Below are positions 9,311-19,021 of a DNA stretch of 64,000 nt, piece after piece. A model generated the notes under the pieces. It was given only the letters and a program-made list of their open reading frames with translations, had not been told where the DNA came from and searched no databases. Every line of letters starts with the position of its first letter. Position 1 is the first letter of the stretch. This DNA comes from JAPPHA01 sp965221575. GTDB lineage: Bacteria; Pseudomonadota; Alphaproteobacteria; Rhodobacterales; Rhodobacteraceae. The DNA lies in contig CBDCSM010000012.1 in the NCBI GenBank assembly GCA_965221575.1, positions 248,001 through 312,000 on the forward strand, read 5' to 3'. The position numbers and the translations under genes are program-made.

Positions 9311-10408
9311 ATGGGATTTCGTTCCGGCATCGTCGGGCTCCCGAATGTCGGGAAATCAACCCTGTTCAATGCGCTGACGCGTTCGGCCGCTGCGCAGGTG
9401 GCCAATTTCCCGTTCTGTACCATAGATCCCAATGTCGGGGAGGTTCCGGTCCCGGACCCGAGACTCGAAAGGATCTTCCTGATCGCAGGTTCGGAGCAGG
9501 CGGTTCAGGCAAAGATGACCTTTGTCGACATCGCGGGACTGGTTCGAGGCGCTTCGCGTGGCGAAGGCCTGGGGAACAGGTTCCTGGCCAGCATCCGGGA
9601 AATGGATGCGATCATCTTGGTCCTTCGGTGTTTCGAAGATGGGCGGGTCACCCATGTGGAAGGACATGTCGATCCGCTCGGCGATGCGGAAATCGTCGAG
9701 ACGGAACTGTTGCTGGCCGACATTCAGTCGATCGAACGGCGTCGGCGGGCGATGGACAAGAAAATCAAGGGAGGGGATCCAGACGCGCGCGCGCTTGAGG
9801 CATTGATGGAAAGAGCGACCGAAGCAATGGAGGCCGGCCGGCCCGCTCGAGAAGTCGAGGTCATGGCACACGAGGCCGATCATTGGCGATCGCTTCATCT
9901 GCTCACGTCGAAACCGGTCCTGTACGTATGCAACGTGAGTGAAGACGACATCGAAGAAAACGGCAGCCATTTCGAAACCGTTTCAAGAATGGCCGACTCG
10001 AGGAACGCCGGCTGCATCGCGATTTCCGCATCGATCGAAGAGGAGATCAGTCGACTCGACCCCGAAGACGCCGACGCCTTCATTCACGATCTCGGCCTCG
10101 AGGAACCCGGTCTCGATCGCCTCGTTCGGGCCGGATACCGTCTCCTCGATCTAGAAACATTCTTTACGACCGGCCCGAAAATGACACGGGCGTGGACATT
10201 CACCACCGGGCAGCCGGCAGTGGAGGCGGTGAATGTCATTCACAGCGACTTCAGCCGCGGATTCATTCGCGTCGAAGTCATTTCATATGACGATTACGTT
10301 GAATTCGGCGGCGAACAGGGAGCACGCGAGGAAGGGAAGGTCCGAACCGAAGGCCGGAATTACCGCGTGGTCGACGGAGATGTGCTGCACGTTCTCTTCA
10401 ACGTTTGA
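9311..10408 (+). CDS. ychF: Redox-regulated ATPase / GTP-binding protein YchF
   Basis: Universally conserved Obg-family P-loop protein of 365 residues that prefers ATP and interacts with the ribosome. G-motifs are clear: G1 GLPNVGKSTLFNALT, G3 DIAGLVRGASRGEGLGNRF, and the NKxD-equivalent region LYVCNVSE of the YchF subgroup. The C-terminal TGS domain includes FFTTGPKMTRAWTF and FIRVEVISYDDYVEFG. The chosen ATG at 9311 follows CGGGAGGCC; the open frame reaches 9245 but that stretch is not conserved. It is divergent from trpA and convergent with eda. Confidence 0.96.
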   Translation: MGFRSGIVGLPNVGKSTLFNALTRSAAAQVANFPFCTIDPNVGEVPVPDPRLERIFLIAGSEQAVQAKMTFVDIAGLVRGASRGEGLGNRFLASIREMDAIILVLRCFEDGRVTHVEGHVDPLGDAEIVETELLLADIQSIERRRRAMDKKIKGGDPDARALEALMERATEAMEAGRPAREVEVMAHEADHWRSLHLLTSKPVLYVCNVSEDDIEENGSHFETVSRMADSRNAGCIAISASIEEEISRLDPEDADAFIHDLGLEEPGLDRLVRAGYRLLDLETFFTTGPKMTRAWTFTTGQPAVEAVNVIHSDFSRGFIRVEVISYDDYVEFGGEQGAREEGKVRTEGRNYRVVDGDVLHVLFNV

Positions 10409-10464
10409 GGCATGCCGGGCCCATCGCGCGTCCGGGCGGCGCGCCGAACTGGCCAGTGGTCCGC

Positions 10465-11115
10465 TCAGCGAAAACCTGCGGCAACTCGTGCCAGCCTGGT
10501 GATCTCCGCCCAATCACCGTTCTCCACGGCCGGCGCGGGCGCGACCCACGATCCACCCGCGCAGATGACATTTGAAATGTCGAGATAGTCGGGCGTATTG
10601 TGCTCTGTCAGTCCCCCGGTCGGACAAAAGCGCATGTCCGGAAACGGAGCGAGAAACGAGCGCAACATGGCACGTCCTCCCGCTGCCTCCGCCGGAAAGA
10701 ACTTGACGATGTCGATGCCGTGATCACGCGCCGACATGATTTCGGTCGCCGTCGCGACACCGGGCAGAAGCGGGAGACCCGCCCGCCGACATTCATGGAG
10801 AATGGCCGGTGAGAGACCAGGGGAAACCCCGAAGACCGCGCCCGCATCCACGACGTCCCGCACTTGGCCGACCGAAACGATTGTTCCCGCACCGACGACC
10901 GCGTTCTTGACTCCCGACATGGCCCGGATCGCATCGAGCGCTTCGGGCGACCTCAGCGTGATCTCGAGCACGCGCACGCCGCCGGACACCAGCGATTCCG
11001 CCAACGCCCGCGCCGTCATGACATTGTGCACGGTCAGGACGGCAATGACGGGGCATTGCCGGCAAATCTCATCCAGGGACCGGTGTCGGGAATCCGACGG
11101 TTTCGCGGAGGCCAT
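10465..11115 (-). CDS. eda: KDPG/KHG aldolase (Entner-Doudoroff)
   Basis: Splits 2-keto-3-deoxy-6-phosphogluconate to pyruvate and glyceraldehyde-3-phosphate. The 216-residue class I aldolase has the Schiff-base Lys in DIVKFFPAEAAGG, the catalytic Glu region RVLEITLRS, VGAGTIVS and the phosphate loop CPTGGL. It starts three bases after the edd stop, so the two form one operon and the final two steps of the Entner-Doudoroff route. The C-terminus ends near GDWAEITRLARVAAGFR, typical of the family. Confidence 0.95.
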   Translation of the reverse strand: MASAKPSDSRHRSLDEICRQCPVIAVLTVHNVMTARALAESLVSGGVRVLEITLRSPEALDAIRAMSGVKNAVVGAGTIVSVGQVRDVVDAGAVFGVSPGLSPAILHECRRAGLPLLPGVATATEIMSARDHGIDIVKFFPAEAAGGRAMLRSFLAPFPDMRFCPTGGLTEHNTPDYLDISNVICAGGSWVAPAPAVENGDWAEITRLARVAAGFR

Positions 11116-11118
11116 GCC

Positions 11119-12936
11119 TCAGATGACCCCTGCGCCTTCACGGGCCGGCCGTGCATTTTGGCGGAACAGCTGAAACAGTGATCGGCCGCTTCCCCGATGG
11201 TCGTATTCGGGCGGACATGCGGGCTTGGAGCTTGACACCCGTGCCCGCGTGGCCGGATCGGCGAACTCGATCCTGCCTTCCCCGGCGTTGACACAGAGAA
11301 CGTCACCGTCGCTGATCCTGGCAATCGGTCCGCCGTCGAACGCCTCGGGAGTGACATGGATGGCGGCCGGCACCTTTCCGGATGCTCCTGACATCCTGCC
11401 GTCGGTAACCAGGGCGACACGGAATCCCCTGGATTGCAAGGACGCGAGCATGGGCGTCAAACCGTGCAACTCGGGCATTCCGTTGGATTTCGGACCCTGG
11501 AACCGGACGACAACGATCACGTCCTTGTCGAGTTCGCCCTGCCGGAACGCCTTCCTGACGCCCTCCTGGTCGTGAAACACGCGGGCCGGAGCCGTAATGC
11601 TGAGGAGATCTTCCGGAATCGCGGACACTTTCATGACCGCCGATCCCAGGGAGCCGGAAAGGCATTTGAGGCCGCCCGAGTGGATGAACGGATTCCGCAT
11701 CGGCCTGAGCACATCGAGACAAAGGCTTTCGCTCGCCCGGTCGCGCCATGCCAGCTTGCCATCGATCAGTGCCGGCTCACGCGTGTAGGCCTCGAGACCC
11801 GGCCCGGCGACGGTTCGGGTGTCCGGATGCAGAAGACCCTCATCGAGGAGTTCGCCGATGACGAAACCAAGTCCGCCGGCCGCGTGAAAGTGGTTAATGT
11901 CCAGTAGCCCGTTAGGATACATCCGGCATAGCAATGGCGTGACCGAAGAAATCTCGGAAAAATCGTCCATCTCGAGCACGATCCCTGCCGCCCGTCCGAC
12001 CGCGACGAGATGTATGAGGAGGTTCGTCGATCCACCGGTGGCATTCAGTCCGACGATTCCGTTGACAAACGCCCGTTCGTCGAGAATGTCGCAGATCGGC
12101 GTATGGTTCCCGTCATTCCGCGAAATCTCAAGCGCCCGCCGCGAACTCGCTTCGGTAAGGGCGCGACGCAGTGATGCTCCCGGATTGACAAAACTGCTTC
12201 CAGGGAGGTGGAGCCCCATGAACTCCATCAACATCTGGTTGGTGTTCGCCGTACCGTAGAAGGTGCAGGTTCCCGGGCCGTGATAAGATGCCATTTCGGC
12301 GCGGAGGAGTTTTTCACGGCCACACTTTCCGGCCGCAAAGTCTTCCCTGACTCTTGCCTTCCTGTCGTTAGGCATGCCTGAAGGCATGGGCCCCGCGGGG
12401 ATGAACATCGCGGGCAAATGGCCGAACGTCGTTGCCGCGATCAGCATGCCCGGGACGATCTTGTCGCAGATTCCGAGGAAGATCGCACCGTCGAATACAT
12501 TGTGCGAAAGGCCGATTGCGGAAGCAAGCGCGATGACGTCGCGCGAGAACAGCGAGAGTTCCATTCCCGGCTGACCCTGGGTGACTCCGTCGCACATCGC
12601 GGGTACGCCGGCCGCAACCTGGGCGGTTCCTCCCGCCTGGCGAACCGCGGATCGAATGATCTCGGGATAGTTTTCGTAAGGTTTGTGTGCCGACAGCATG
12701 TCGTTGTAGGCAGTAATGATCGCGAGGTTACCGGACGTGCCCTTGATCTGCGCGTTCTTGTCCTCTCCGGGGCTGGATGCGAACGCGTGGGCGATGTTTC
12801 CGCAGGCGAGATGGGGCAGCCGGGGTCCCGCTTCCCTGGCTTCCCTGACGCCGTCGAGATAGGCGGCCCTGGATTTCCCGCTGCGTTCGGCGATCCGCCG
12901 CGTTACGCGCGCGATGGTGTCGTGGATTTCGGTCAC
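11119..12936 (-). CDS. edd: Phosphogluconate dehydratase (Entner-Doudoroff)
   Basis: Fe-S dehydratase of the IlvD/Edd family, 605 residues, converting 6-phosphogluconate to KDPG. Visible are the cluster-ligand stretches PAMCDGVTQGQPGMELS, FLGICDKIVPGML and YHGPGTCTFYGTANTNQ, plus NATGGSTNLLIHL and DGRMSGASGKVPAAIHV. I prefer the GTG at 12936, preceded by GGGGAAGAAC, over a GTG at 12969. The gene heads the edd–eda operon. Presence of both genes implies that sugar acids or glucose are routed through Entner-Doudoroff, as is usual in marine alphaproteobacteria. The promoter should lie in the 299-base gap 12937–13235. Confidence 0.95.
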   Translation of the reverse strand: MTEIHDTIARVTRRIAERSGKSRAAYLDGVREAREAGPRLPHLACGNIAHAFASSPGEDKNAQIKGTSGNLAIITAYNDMLSAHKPYENYPEIIRSAVRQAGGTAQVAAGVPAMCDGVTQGQPGMELSLFSRDVIALASAIGLSHNVFDGAIFLGICDKIVPGMLIAATTFGHLPAMFIPAGPMPSGMPNDRKARVREDFAAGKCGREKLLRAEMASYHGPGTCTFYGTANTNQMLMEFMGLHLPGSSFVNPGASLRRALTEASSRRALEISRNDGNHTPICDILDERAFVNGIVGLNATGGSTNLLIHLVAVGRAAGIVLEMDDFSEISSVTPLLCRMYPNGLLDINHFHAAGGLGFVIGELLDEGLLHPDTRTVAGPGLEAYTREPALIDGKLAWRDRASESLCLDVLRPMRNPFIHSGGLKCLSGSLGSAVMKVSAIPEDLLSITAPARVFHDQEGVRKAFRQGELDKDVIVVVRFQGPKSNGMPELHGLTPMLASLQSRGFRVALVTDGRMSGASGKVPAAIHVTPEAFDGGPIARISDGDVLCVNAGEGRIEFADPATRARVSSSKPACPPEYDHRGSGRSLFQLFRQNARPAREGAGVI

Positions 12937-13235
12937 GTTCTTCCCCGTACCTGAAAAGGCGCCTCCCACTATCGACTACATGCGTTTCCGGCAACCTCGG
13001 TTTGCGCTGACCGGCGCCGTACCCGTGCAGTCGCCGCAGCCAGGATTTCGTGAATGCGGCGGTCGGGGCCCGCGCATTCCGATGCGCACGAAGAAGAGCA
13101 AACGCCCGCCGGCCGAATTAAAACCAGGCCCCGTATCCAGTGGGGCGCGATCAGTTTTCCGGCCGTCCGGCGGGTCTTCGACTTGCCGTCTCGGTTCCTG
13201 GTTCCGCAAGGCGGTCCGCGAAAGCGCGCGAACGA

Positions 13236-13961
13236 CTATCGCCGTTCATGTCCGCCCTTGTGTCCGAAGCCGAACAGGATTTCCTGCGCCTTTCTGTCCG
13301 TCCGGTCGCGCGATCGAAACTCGCTTCCGACCTGTTTCCCCCGCTCAAGCGCCGGCCGGGCCGCGCAACGGTCAAGCCACGCCGAAAAGTCAGGCAAGCC
13401 GGAGATGTCCTGTTCCTGCCCTTCCCAGAGGCACGCCCAAGGCCAGATGGCCATGTCAGCTATGGAGAATTCGCCGCAAACGAAATCCCGGCCCCGGAGG
13501 CGTCGATCCAGCACGCGATAAAGGCGGCCCGTTTCCGCGCGATACCGGTCTTTCGCGTAGGGGATGTCCTGGGGGGGATCCAGGTCGGGTGCATATCGGA
13601 TGAAGTGGTGTGCCTGGCCTGCCATGGGGCCAACCCCGCCCATCTGCCACATCAGCCATTGTTCGATTTCTATGCGGTCCCGTCCGGAACTGCCATAAAA
13701 CAGGCCGGTCTTGCGGGCGAGATACATGAGGATCGCACCCGATTCGAATATCGAAACAGGTTGCCCGCCCGGTCCGTCGGGATCGACGATCGCCGGCATT
13801 CGATTGTTGGGGGCGATTTTCAGGAACTCCTGATCGAACTGGTCTCCCGCCCCGATGTCCACGTACTTGACCGTGTAGGGGAGCCCCATCTCTTCAAGTG
13901 CAATCGAGATCTTCCAGCCATTTGGCGTAGGCCAGTAATGGAGCTCAATCTGTTCAGCCAT
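13236..13961 (-). CDS. Glutathione S-transferase family protein (YghU/YfcG-like)
   Basis: Thiol-transferase fold protein of 241 residues. The N-terminal thioredoxin-like domain reads IELHYWPTPNGWKISIALEEMGLPY, followed by the cis-Pro region NNRMPAIVD and the glutathione-binding FESGAILMYLA. The helical C-domain carries GEFSIADMAIWPW, the conserved N-capping box. The NGWK/TPNG active-site stretch is that of the Nu-class (YfcG/YghU) enzymes, which act as disulfide-bond reductases with glutathione; that assignment is inferred. The ATG at 13961 matches the family start better than a TTG at 13985. It is followed by 299 bases before edd. Confidence 0.88.
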   Translation of the reverse strand: MAEQIELHYWPTPNGWKISIALEEMGLPYTVKYVDIGAGDQFDQEFLKIAPNNRMPAIVDPDGPGGQPVSIFESGAILMYLARKTGLFYGSSGRDRIEIEQWLMWQMGGVGPMAGQAHHFIRYAPDLDPPQDIPYAKDRYRAETGRLYRVLDRRLRGRDFVCGEFSIADMAIWPWACLWEGQEQDISGLPDFSAWLDRCAARPALERGKQVGSEFRSRDRTDRKAQEILFGFGHKGGHERR

Positions 13962-14084
13962 GGTTTCTCGCAGGATTTCCGTCAATCATCGACGCCGGTT
14001 CGGGCAAATCCTTTTGCCGGCGGGTACTTTGTGACGACCGCGACGCGGCCAGAGGAAAGGACAGGCATGCGGGCGCACCCGAAC

Positions 14085-14888
14085 TCATTGGGACACCCAG
14101 CCGCCATCCATGGGAATCGTGGCACCGGTAATGTTGTGTGCAACAGGGGAACACAGCCAGAGTGCGAGTTCACCGATCTCCGCCGTGGTCGCGGTGCGGC
14201 GGGACGGCTGTTTTTCTGCTAACAGATCGGCAATCGCCTGCGAACGGTCGACGCCTAGCTCGTTGGCCCGCGCCGTGATTTGCGGTTCGACAAGAGCCGT
14301 TTCCGTCCAGCCGGGACAGATGCAATTGACGGTGACGCCGCCGGATTCCCGGCTGCCGGCCGTCGCGTACTCAAGCGCCGCGACTTTGCTCAAGCCGACC
14401 AGGCCAAACTTTGCCGCCGTGTAGGGCGCCTTGTTGATCGACGCGACCAAGCCGTGAACCGATGCGATATTGACGACACGGCCGTAACCGCGCTCGGCCA
14501 TGGCCGGCATCGCGGCTTTCATCGTGTGAAATGCCGCCGACAGGTTGACGGCGATAATCTCGTCCCACTTGTTTTCCGGCATGCTCGACAACGACCCCGT
14601 CGATTGAATCCCCGCATTGTTGACCAGCACGTCGATGGGGCTCCAGTCGAGAACCCGCGTCATCAGGGAACCGATTTCGTCGGGGTTCCGGAGGTCTGCC
14701 GCAAAGAATTCGACTTCGGCCGCGCCGGCCTTGTCAAGTTCCTGGCAAGCATTCCCTGCCGCCCGTTCTCCCGGCAATCCGTGCAACGCAATTCGTGATC
14801 CCGCCGCGCCAAGTGCCTTGGCTATCCCGAGGCCAATTCCCGTGCACCCCCCGGTGATCAGTGCTGTCCGTCCGCGCAAGTCCGTCAT
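14085..14888 (-). CDS. bdhA: 3-hydroxybutyrate dehydrogenase (SDR family)
   Basis: NAD-dependent short-chain dehydrogenase of 267 residues, interconverting D-3-hydroxybutyrate and acetoacetate in polyhydroxybutyrate or ketone-body turnover. The Rossmann motif is TGGCTGIGLGIA and the NNAG motif is VLVNNAGIQ. The catalytic Ser-Tyr-Lys lies in NIASVHGLVASINKAPYTAAKFG. The stretches CPGWTETALVEPQI and LLAEKQPSRR are the ones I associate with BdhA rather than generic SDRs. The ATG at 14888 follows GGAACC. It is divergent from metZ across a 398-base gap. Confidence 0.88.
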   Translation of the reverse strand: MTDLRGRTALITGGCTGIGLGIAKALGAAGSRIALHGLPGERAAGNACQELDKAGAAEVEFFAADLRNPDEIGSLMTRVLDWSPIDVLVNNAGIQSTGSLSSMPENKWDEIIAVNLSAAFHTMKAAMPAMAERGYGRVVNIASVHGLVASINKAPYTAAKFGLVGLSKVAALEYATAGSRESGGVTVNCICPGWTETALVEPQITARANELGVDRSQAIADLLAEKQPSRRTATTAEIGELALWLCSPVAHNITGATIPMDGGWVSQ

Positions 14889-15110
14889 TTTGGTTCCATC
14901 AGCAGTTTCCCTTCATTCGACCGCAATAAATCCTTAAGTCCGAGTCGAAAACAGGAAATCGCTGATCCCGCGACGATGTCCCCGATGACGGCGGTGGCCG
15001 GGTGTCTGGCCTGGATCGAAATCTGCCCGGTGCCTTGCGAGCCCGCGCCGCGATTTCGGGAGCCCGAGGGACGGATGCTTCCGACTGCCGCCAAAAATAC
15101 GGGCGCTCAC

Positions 15111-15142
15111 TCGAAAATACGGGTCATCCGGGTGATTTTCGA
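15111..15142. promoter_or_regulatory. Inverted repeat upstream of metZ (in gap 14889–15286)
   Basis: TCGAAAAT (15111–15118) and ATTTTCGA (15135–15142) are perfect 8-base inverted arms 16 bases apart. A TTGACA hexamer follows directly at 15144–15149, but no good -10 sits at the right distance. The arrangement looks like an operator or leader hairpin for metZ. I tested it by eye against the SAM-II riboswitch often found before metZ in this class and could not match the core. The rest of the 398-base divergent gap shows no gene. Confidence 0.4.
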
Positions 15143-15286
15143 ATTGACAGGTTTGACCGGCGGTCGACCATGCAATAGGCGGTCAGTTACGAAAGGTCGT
15201 CAGCGATTGAGAAGGCCTGATTTCGGTGCGACGGTCCTGGCGTGAATCCGCGCACCCGCGGCAGGACAGGGAGGATTGAAGTACAG

Positions 15287-16465
15287 ATGAACGGCATGCG
15301 GCAAAAAACCCGGTTGATTCACGGCGGAACCCGCCGCAGCCACTTTGGAGAGGTCTCGGAGGCGTTGTACCTGACGCAAGGCTACAAGTACGCGAATGCC
15401 GAGCAGGCGGAAGCCAGGTTCCAGGAGTGCGGCGAAGACGAATTCACCTATTCACGGTACGGCAATCCAACCGTGCGCATGTTTGAAGAAAGAATCGCGC
15501 TTCTCGAAGGTGCCGAGGACGCCTTCGCGACAGCTTCCGGGATGGCGGCGGTCAACGGGGCACTGATGGCGTTGCTCGAGGCCGGCGATCATCTCGTTTC
15601 GTCGCGGGCGCTGTTCGGTTCGTGCCGATTCATCGTCGAGAACATACTTCCGAAGTTCGGTGTCGAGGTGACGATCGTTGACGGTACCAACCTTGAGGAA
15701 TGGCGTTCGGCGATCCGGGAAGATACCAAGGTCGTTTTTTTCGAGACAATCTCGAACCCGACGCTGGAGGTCATAGATATTGCCGCGGTCGCACGGATCG
15801 CCCACGCCAGCGGTGCGGAAGTCGTTGTCGACAACGTCTTCGCGACGCCCGTTTTCCAGGATTCCTTCGGGCTTGGGACCGACGTCCTGATCTACTCGGC
15901 AACCAAGCACATCGACGGGCAGGGCCGCTGTCTCGGGGGAGTCGTCCTTGGAAAACGGAAGTTCATCAGGGACACGCTCGAGCCGTTTCTCAAGCACACG
16001 GGAAGCGCGCTCAGCCCGTTCAACGCCTGGGTACTCCTGAAGGGCATGGAAACCCTGACGTTGAGGTGCGACGAACAGGCACGCTCGGCCAGTTTCCTTG
16101 CGGAGTCGCTTGCCGGCCATGACAAGCTTGCCCGAGTCATTTACCCGTTTGCCGATGATCACCCGCAACTGGGAATCGCGAAGCGTCAGATGACCGCGGG
16201 CGGGACCGTTCTTTCGGTGGAACTGTCCGGTGGAAAAGACGCTGCATTCAGGTTTGTCAACAGTTTGAAACTCATGATTATTTCGAACAATCTCGGCGAC
16301 GCGAAGAGCCTGGTTACGCACCCTGCCACGACGACCCACCAGCGATTGAGCGACGAGAACCGCCAGGAATTGGGAATCACGGGAGGATTGGTCAGGATAT
16401 CCGTCGGACTCGAAGACCCGAATGACCTGTTGGACGACATGCTTCAGGCTCTCGCGTTGGCTTGA
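15287..16465 (+). CDS. metZ: O-succinylhomoserine sulfhydrylase
   Basis: PLP enzyme of the Cys/Met metabolism family, 392 residues, that makes homocysteine from O-succinylhomoserine and sulfide. Motifs are YSRYGNPTVRMFEERIALLEGAE, the PLP-stacking SGMAAVNGALMALL, the Asp in EVVVDNVFATPVFQ and the PLP Lys in IYSATKHIDGQGR. The C-terminal SLGDAKSL-type stretch reads NLGDAKSLVTHPATTTH. The ATG at 15287 follows GGGAGGATT; the open frame reaches 15242 but has no family match there. A possible operator lies about 145 bases upstream. O-acetylhomoserine use cannot be excluded from sequence alone. Confidence 0.92.
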   Translation: MNGMRQKTRLIHGGTRRSHFGEVSEALYLTQGYKYANAEQAEARFQECGEDEFTYSRYGNPTVRMFEERIALLEGAEDAFATASGMAAVNGALMALLEAGDHLVSSRALFGSCRFIVENILPKFGVEVTIVDGTNLEEWRSAIREDTKVVFFETISNPTLEVIDIAAVARIAHASGAEVVVDNVFATPVFQDSFGLGTDVLIYSATKHIDGQGRCLGGVVLGKRKFIRDTLEPFLKHTGSALSPFNAWVLLKGMETLTLRCDEQARSASFLAESLAGHDKLARVIYPFADDHPQLGIAKRQMTAGGTVLSVELSGGKDAAFRFVNSLKLMIISNNLGDAKSLVTHPATTTHQRLSDENRQELGITGGLVRISVGLEDPNDLLDDMLQALALA

Positions 16466-16686
16466 GAGCCGGGCTGATTGCGGCCGGCAGTCCGTGTGCG
16501 GCGCGTCCGTGGATTCCGGCACCGCAAGGCCGTTCCCCGCCCGGTTTCATGACGTCGTTGCTTTTGCCGGGATTGTTGGTATGGCCGGGCCGGGTTTTCC
16601 GGGGGCATTCGTGAACTGGATTGGTGTTCCCCGTGATTGGACAATTCCGGATGCAGAGCTATACATGCCGAACCTGAGGTGCGCCC

Positions 16687-17322
16687 ATGAACATCCATGA
16701 CCTTCTGATCGAGCAGGATAATCGCGGGCCGGAGACCGTCTCGCAACCTGAAGCCGAAGACGCCAAGGAGGCCGTCAGGACACTGTTGCGTTGGGCGGGC
16801 GACGATCCCGATCGTGAGGGCCTGTGCGAAACGCCCGAACGCGTGGTCCGTGCGTACATGGAGTGGTTCTCCGGGTATGGCAAGGACCCGGTCGAAATCC
16901 TGAAACAGGTCTTTGAAGATGTCGGAGGATACCAGGGACCTGTCATACTGAAGGACATCAGGTTCCAGTCAATCTGCGAGCACCACCTGGCACCGATCGT
17001 CGGCATGGTACACGTCGGATACCTGCCTGATTTTCATGTCGTTGGCATATCGAAGATCGCACGCGTCGTGGACGTTTATGCGCGCCGACTGCAGATTCAG
17101 GAACGGATGACCTCCGAAATCGCCGCCGCGCTCATGAGAGGCCTGCTTCCGAAAGGGGTGGTTGTCGTTGTCGAAGCCGAGCATTTCTGCATGTCGACAC
17201 GGGGCGTCCACAAGCCTGGCGTGAAAACCGTGACGAAGAGCCTGCATGGCGCCTATGTTTCGGATCCGGAACTCAGGCGGGAATTCATGCTTGCGATCGG
17301 AAGCCCGTCTTCCGGCGAATGA
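16687..17322 (+). CDS. folE: GTP cyclohydrolase I
   Basis: First enzyme of folate/tetrahydropterin synthesis, converting GTP to dihydroneopterin triphosphate; 211 residues. The zinc ligands are in ICEHHLAPIVG and EHFCMSTRGV; other signatures are GLCETPERV, GISKIARVVDVYARRLQIQERMT and VKTVTKS. The ATG at 16687 follows GAGGTG. The folB and folP genes about 12 kb away supply the next steps. The 220-base gap after metZ may carry its promoter. Confidence 0.96.
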   Translation: MNIHDLLIEQDNRGPETVSQPEAEDAKEAVRTLLRWAGDDPDREGLCETPERVVRAYMEWFSGYGKDPVEILKQVFEDVGGYQGPVILKDIRFQSICEHHLAPIVGMVHVGYLPDFHVVGISKIARVVDVYARRLQIQERMTSEIAAALMRGLLPKGVVVVVEAEHFCMSTRGVHKPGVKTVTKSLHGAYVSDPELRREFMLAIGSPSSGE

Positions 17323-17572
17323 CGAACATGCGTGAGGCACGGCCGAGGCTGTGACGGGAATCTGCGGTGACGGGACTTCCGGACGATCGACGGGGCAAGC
17401 CCTTGGGACGTGACCTGCTGAAACGATCAGGATCTTGTTTCCCGGGTCACGGTGTCAAACCGTCGACGCTCTCGCACCCTGGCGTCAATCGGCCGTATCT
17501 TCCAGGTGCATGCGCCTTGATGGTCAGCGCGAAACGCCGATCAATCGTTGTCACGACGAACGCGCCCGCCTG

Positions 17573-19021
17573 ATGTTTGATTTCCGGCCGGCCGGGCATG
17601 TCATTGGCAGGTTGGTCCTCGGCCTGGGCCTCGTCATGTTCGTGCCGACCATCCTGGACTGGTACGACGGAAACGGCCACTGGCTCGTTTTCGGCCAGTC
17701 GGCCCTGATAACCATTCTGGCCGGCAGTGCCATGACCCTCGCATGCGCGAATTCCGCGGGTTCCGGGATCTCTCTCCGGCAGGCATTCGTCATGACGACC
17801 GGCATCTGGACGATCCTGCCGCTTTTCGGCGCACTTCCGTTCGTGCTCGGCGTGACCGGAGCCGGGTTCACCGATGCCGTATTCGAGGCAATGTCCGGCC
17901 TGACGACGACAGGCGCGACCGTGTTTTCCGGGTTGGAGACCTTGCCCCGGGGCATCCTGCTATGGCGCGGCCTGCTGCAGTGGTTCGGTGGTATCGGGAT
18001 CATCGTCGTGGCACTGGTGGTCCTGCCGCAACTGCGCGTGGGCGGTATGCAGATCTTCAGGTCTGAAGATGTCGACAACCTGGGAAACATCCTGCCGCGG
18101 GTTGCCGAAACCTCCCGCTCCGTGGCCTGGATCTACCTGTTGCTCACCGTCATGTGCGCGGTTTCCTACCAGTGGTCGGGACTCGGAGAATTCGATGCCG
18201 TTGTTCACGCGATGACAACCGTTGCGACCGGCGGATTCGCGAATACCGATGCGTCCTTTGCGAACCTTGGGCCCGGACCGGAATATGTCGGAATGCTGTT
18301 CATGCTGCTCGCAAGCCTTCCGTTCATCCGCTACATGCAGTTGTTTCGCGGGCACGCGGGACCGTTCATCAAGGACAGCCAGACCCACGCGTTCCTGCTG
18401 GTTGCAACCGTTGTCGTCGCGCTGCTGACAATATGGCAACTCGTGACGGCCCCGGCAGGTAACGAGCTTGCTTTCAGGAAAGCCGCATTTAACGGTATTT
18501 CGATACTGACAGGCACCGGGTACGTCAGCGATGACTACGGTCGATGGGGGGGATTTGCGGTTTCGATGTTCTTTCTTGTCGGTCTGATCGGCGGATGCGC
18601 GGGATCAACGTCCTGCTCGATCAAGATTTTCCGTTATCAACTGCTGTTTTCCCTGGTCGTGACCCAGATTCGCAGGCTGCACAGCCCGCACGGTGTCTTT
18701 GTCCCGAAATACGCCCAACGCAAGGTCGGTGAAGACGTCATTGCGTCCGTCATGGCGTTTTTTTTCTTGTTCATGTTGAGCCTGACGGTGCTTGCCATTT
18801 CACTGGGCATGACGGGCCTTGACATGATCACGTCGATGTCCGGCGCGGTAGCGGCACTTGCGAACATCGGTCCGGGTCTCGGTCCCGTCATCGGCCCGAC
18901 CGGGAACTATTCGGGCATCAATGATACGGCAAAGTGGCTGCTCGCCGCGGGCATGCTCATCGGGCGGCTCGAACTGATGGTCGTTTTCGTTCTGTTCACG
19001 ACCGAATTCTGGAGACGGTAG
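17573..19021 (+). CDS. trkH: TrkH-family potassium transporter subunit
   Basis: Inner-membrane K+ uptake channel-like subunit, 482 residues, about ten hydrophobic helices. The four selectivity-filter repeats are visible: GLTTTGATVFSG, TTVATGGFANTD, ILTGTGYVSDDYG and ANIGPGLGPVIG. The dimer-interface Arg/Gly stretch GGCAGSTSCSIKIFR is also present. The ATG at 17573 begins MFDFRPAGHVIG, matching TrkH N-termini; the longer open frame from 17435 adds an unlike sequence. Its TAG stop directly abuts the ATG of the next gene. A TrkA partner is not in the window. Confidence 0.9.
   Translation: MFDFRPAGHVIGRLVLGLGLVMFVPTILDWYDGNGHWLVFGQSALITILAGSAMTLACANSAGSGISLRQAFVMTTGIWTILPLFGALPFVLGVTGAGFTDAVFEAMSGLTTTGATVFSGLETLPRGILLWRGLLQWFGGIGIIVVALVVLPQLRVGGMQIFRSEDVDNLGNILPRVAETSRSVAWIYLLLTVMCAVSYQWSGLGEFDAVVHAMTTVATGGFANTDASFANLGPGPEYVGMLFMLLASLPFIRYMQLFRGHAGPFIKDSQTHAFLLVATVVVALLTIWQLVTAPAGNELAFRKAAFNGISILTGTGYVSDDYGRWGGFAVSMFFLVGLIGGCAGSTSCSIKIFRYQLLFSLVVTQIRRLHSPHGVFVPKYAQRKVGEDVIASVMAFFFLFMLSLTVLAISLGMTGLDMITSMSGAVAALANIGPGLGPVIGPTGNYSGINDTAKWLLAAGMLIGRLELMVVFVLFTTEFWRR

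Noticed and set aside
15100..15240. SAM-II riboswitch before metZ
   Set aside because: GGTGATTT is present, but the paired CTTGC/ACCACG/AAGTC elements of the SAM-II core were not found.
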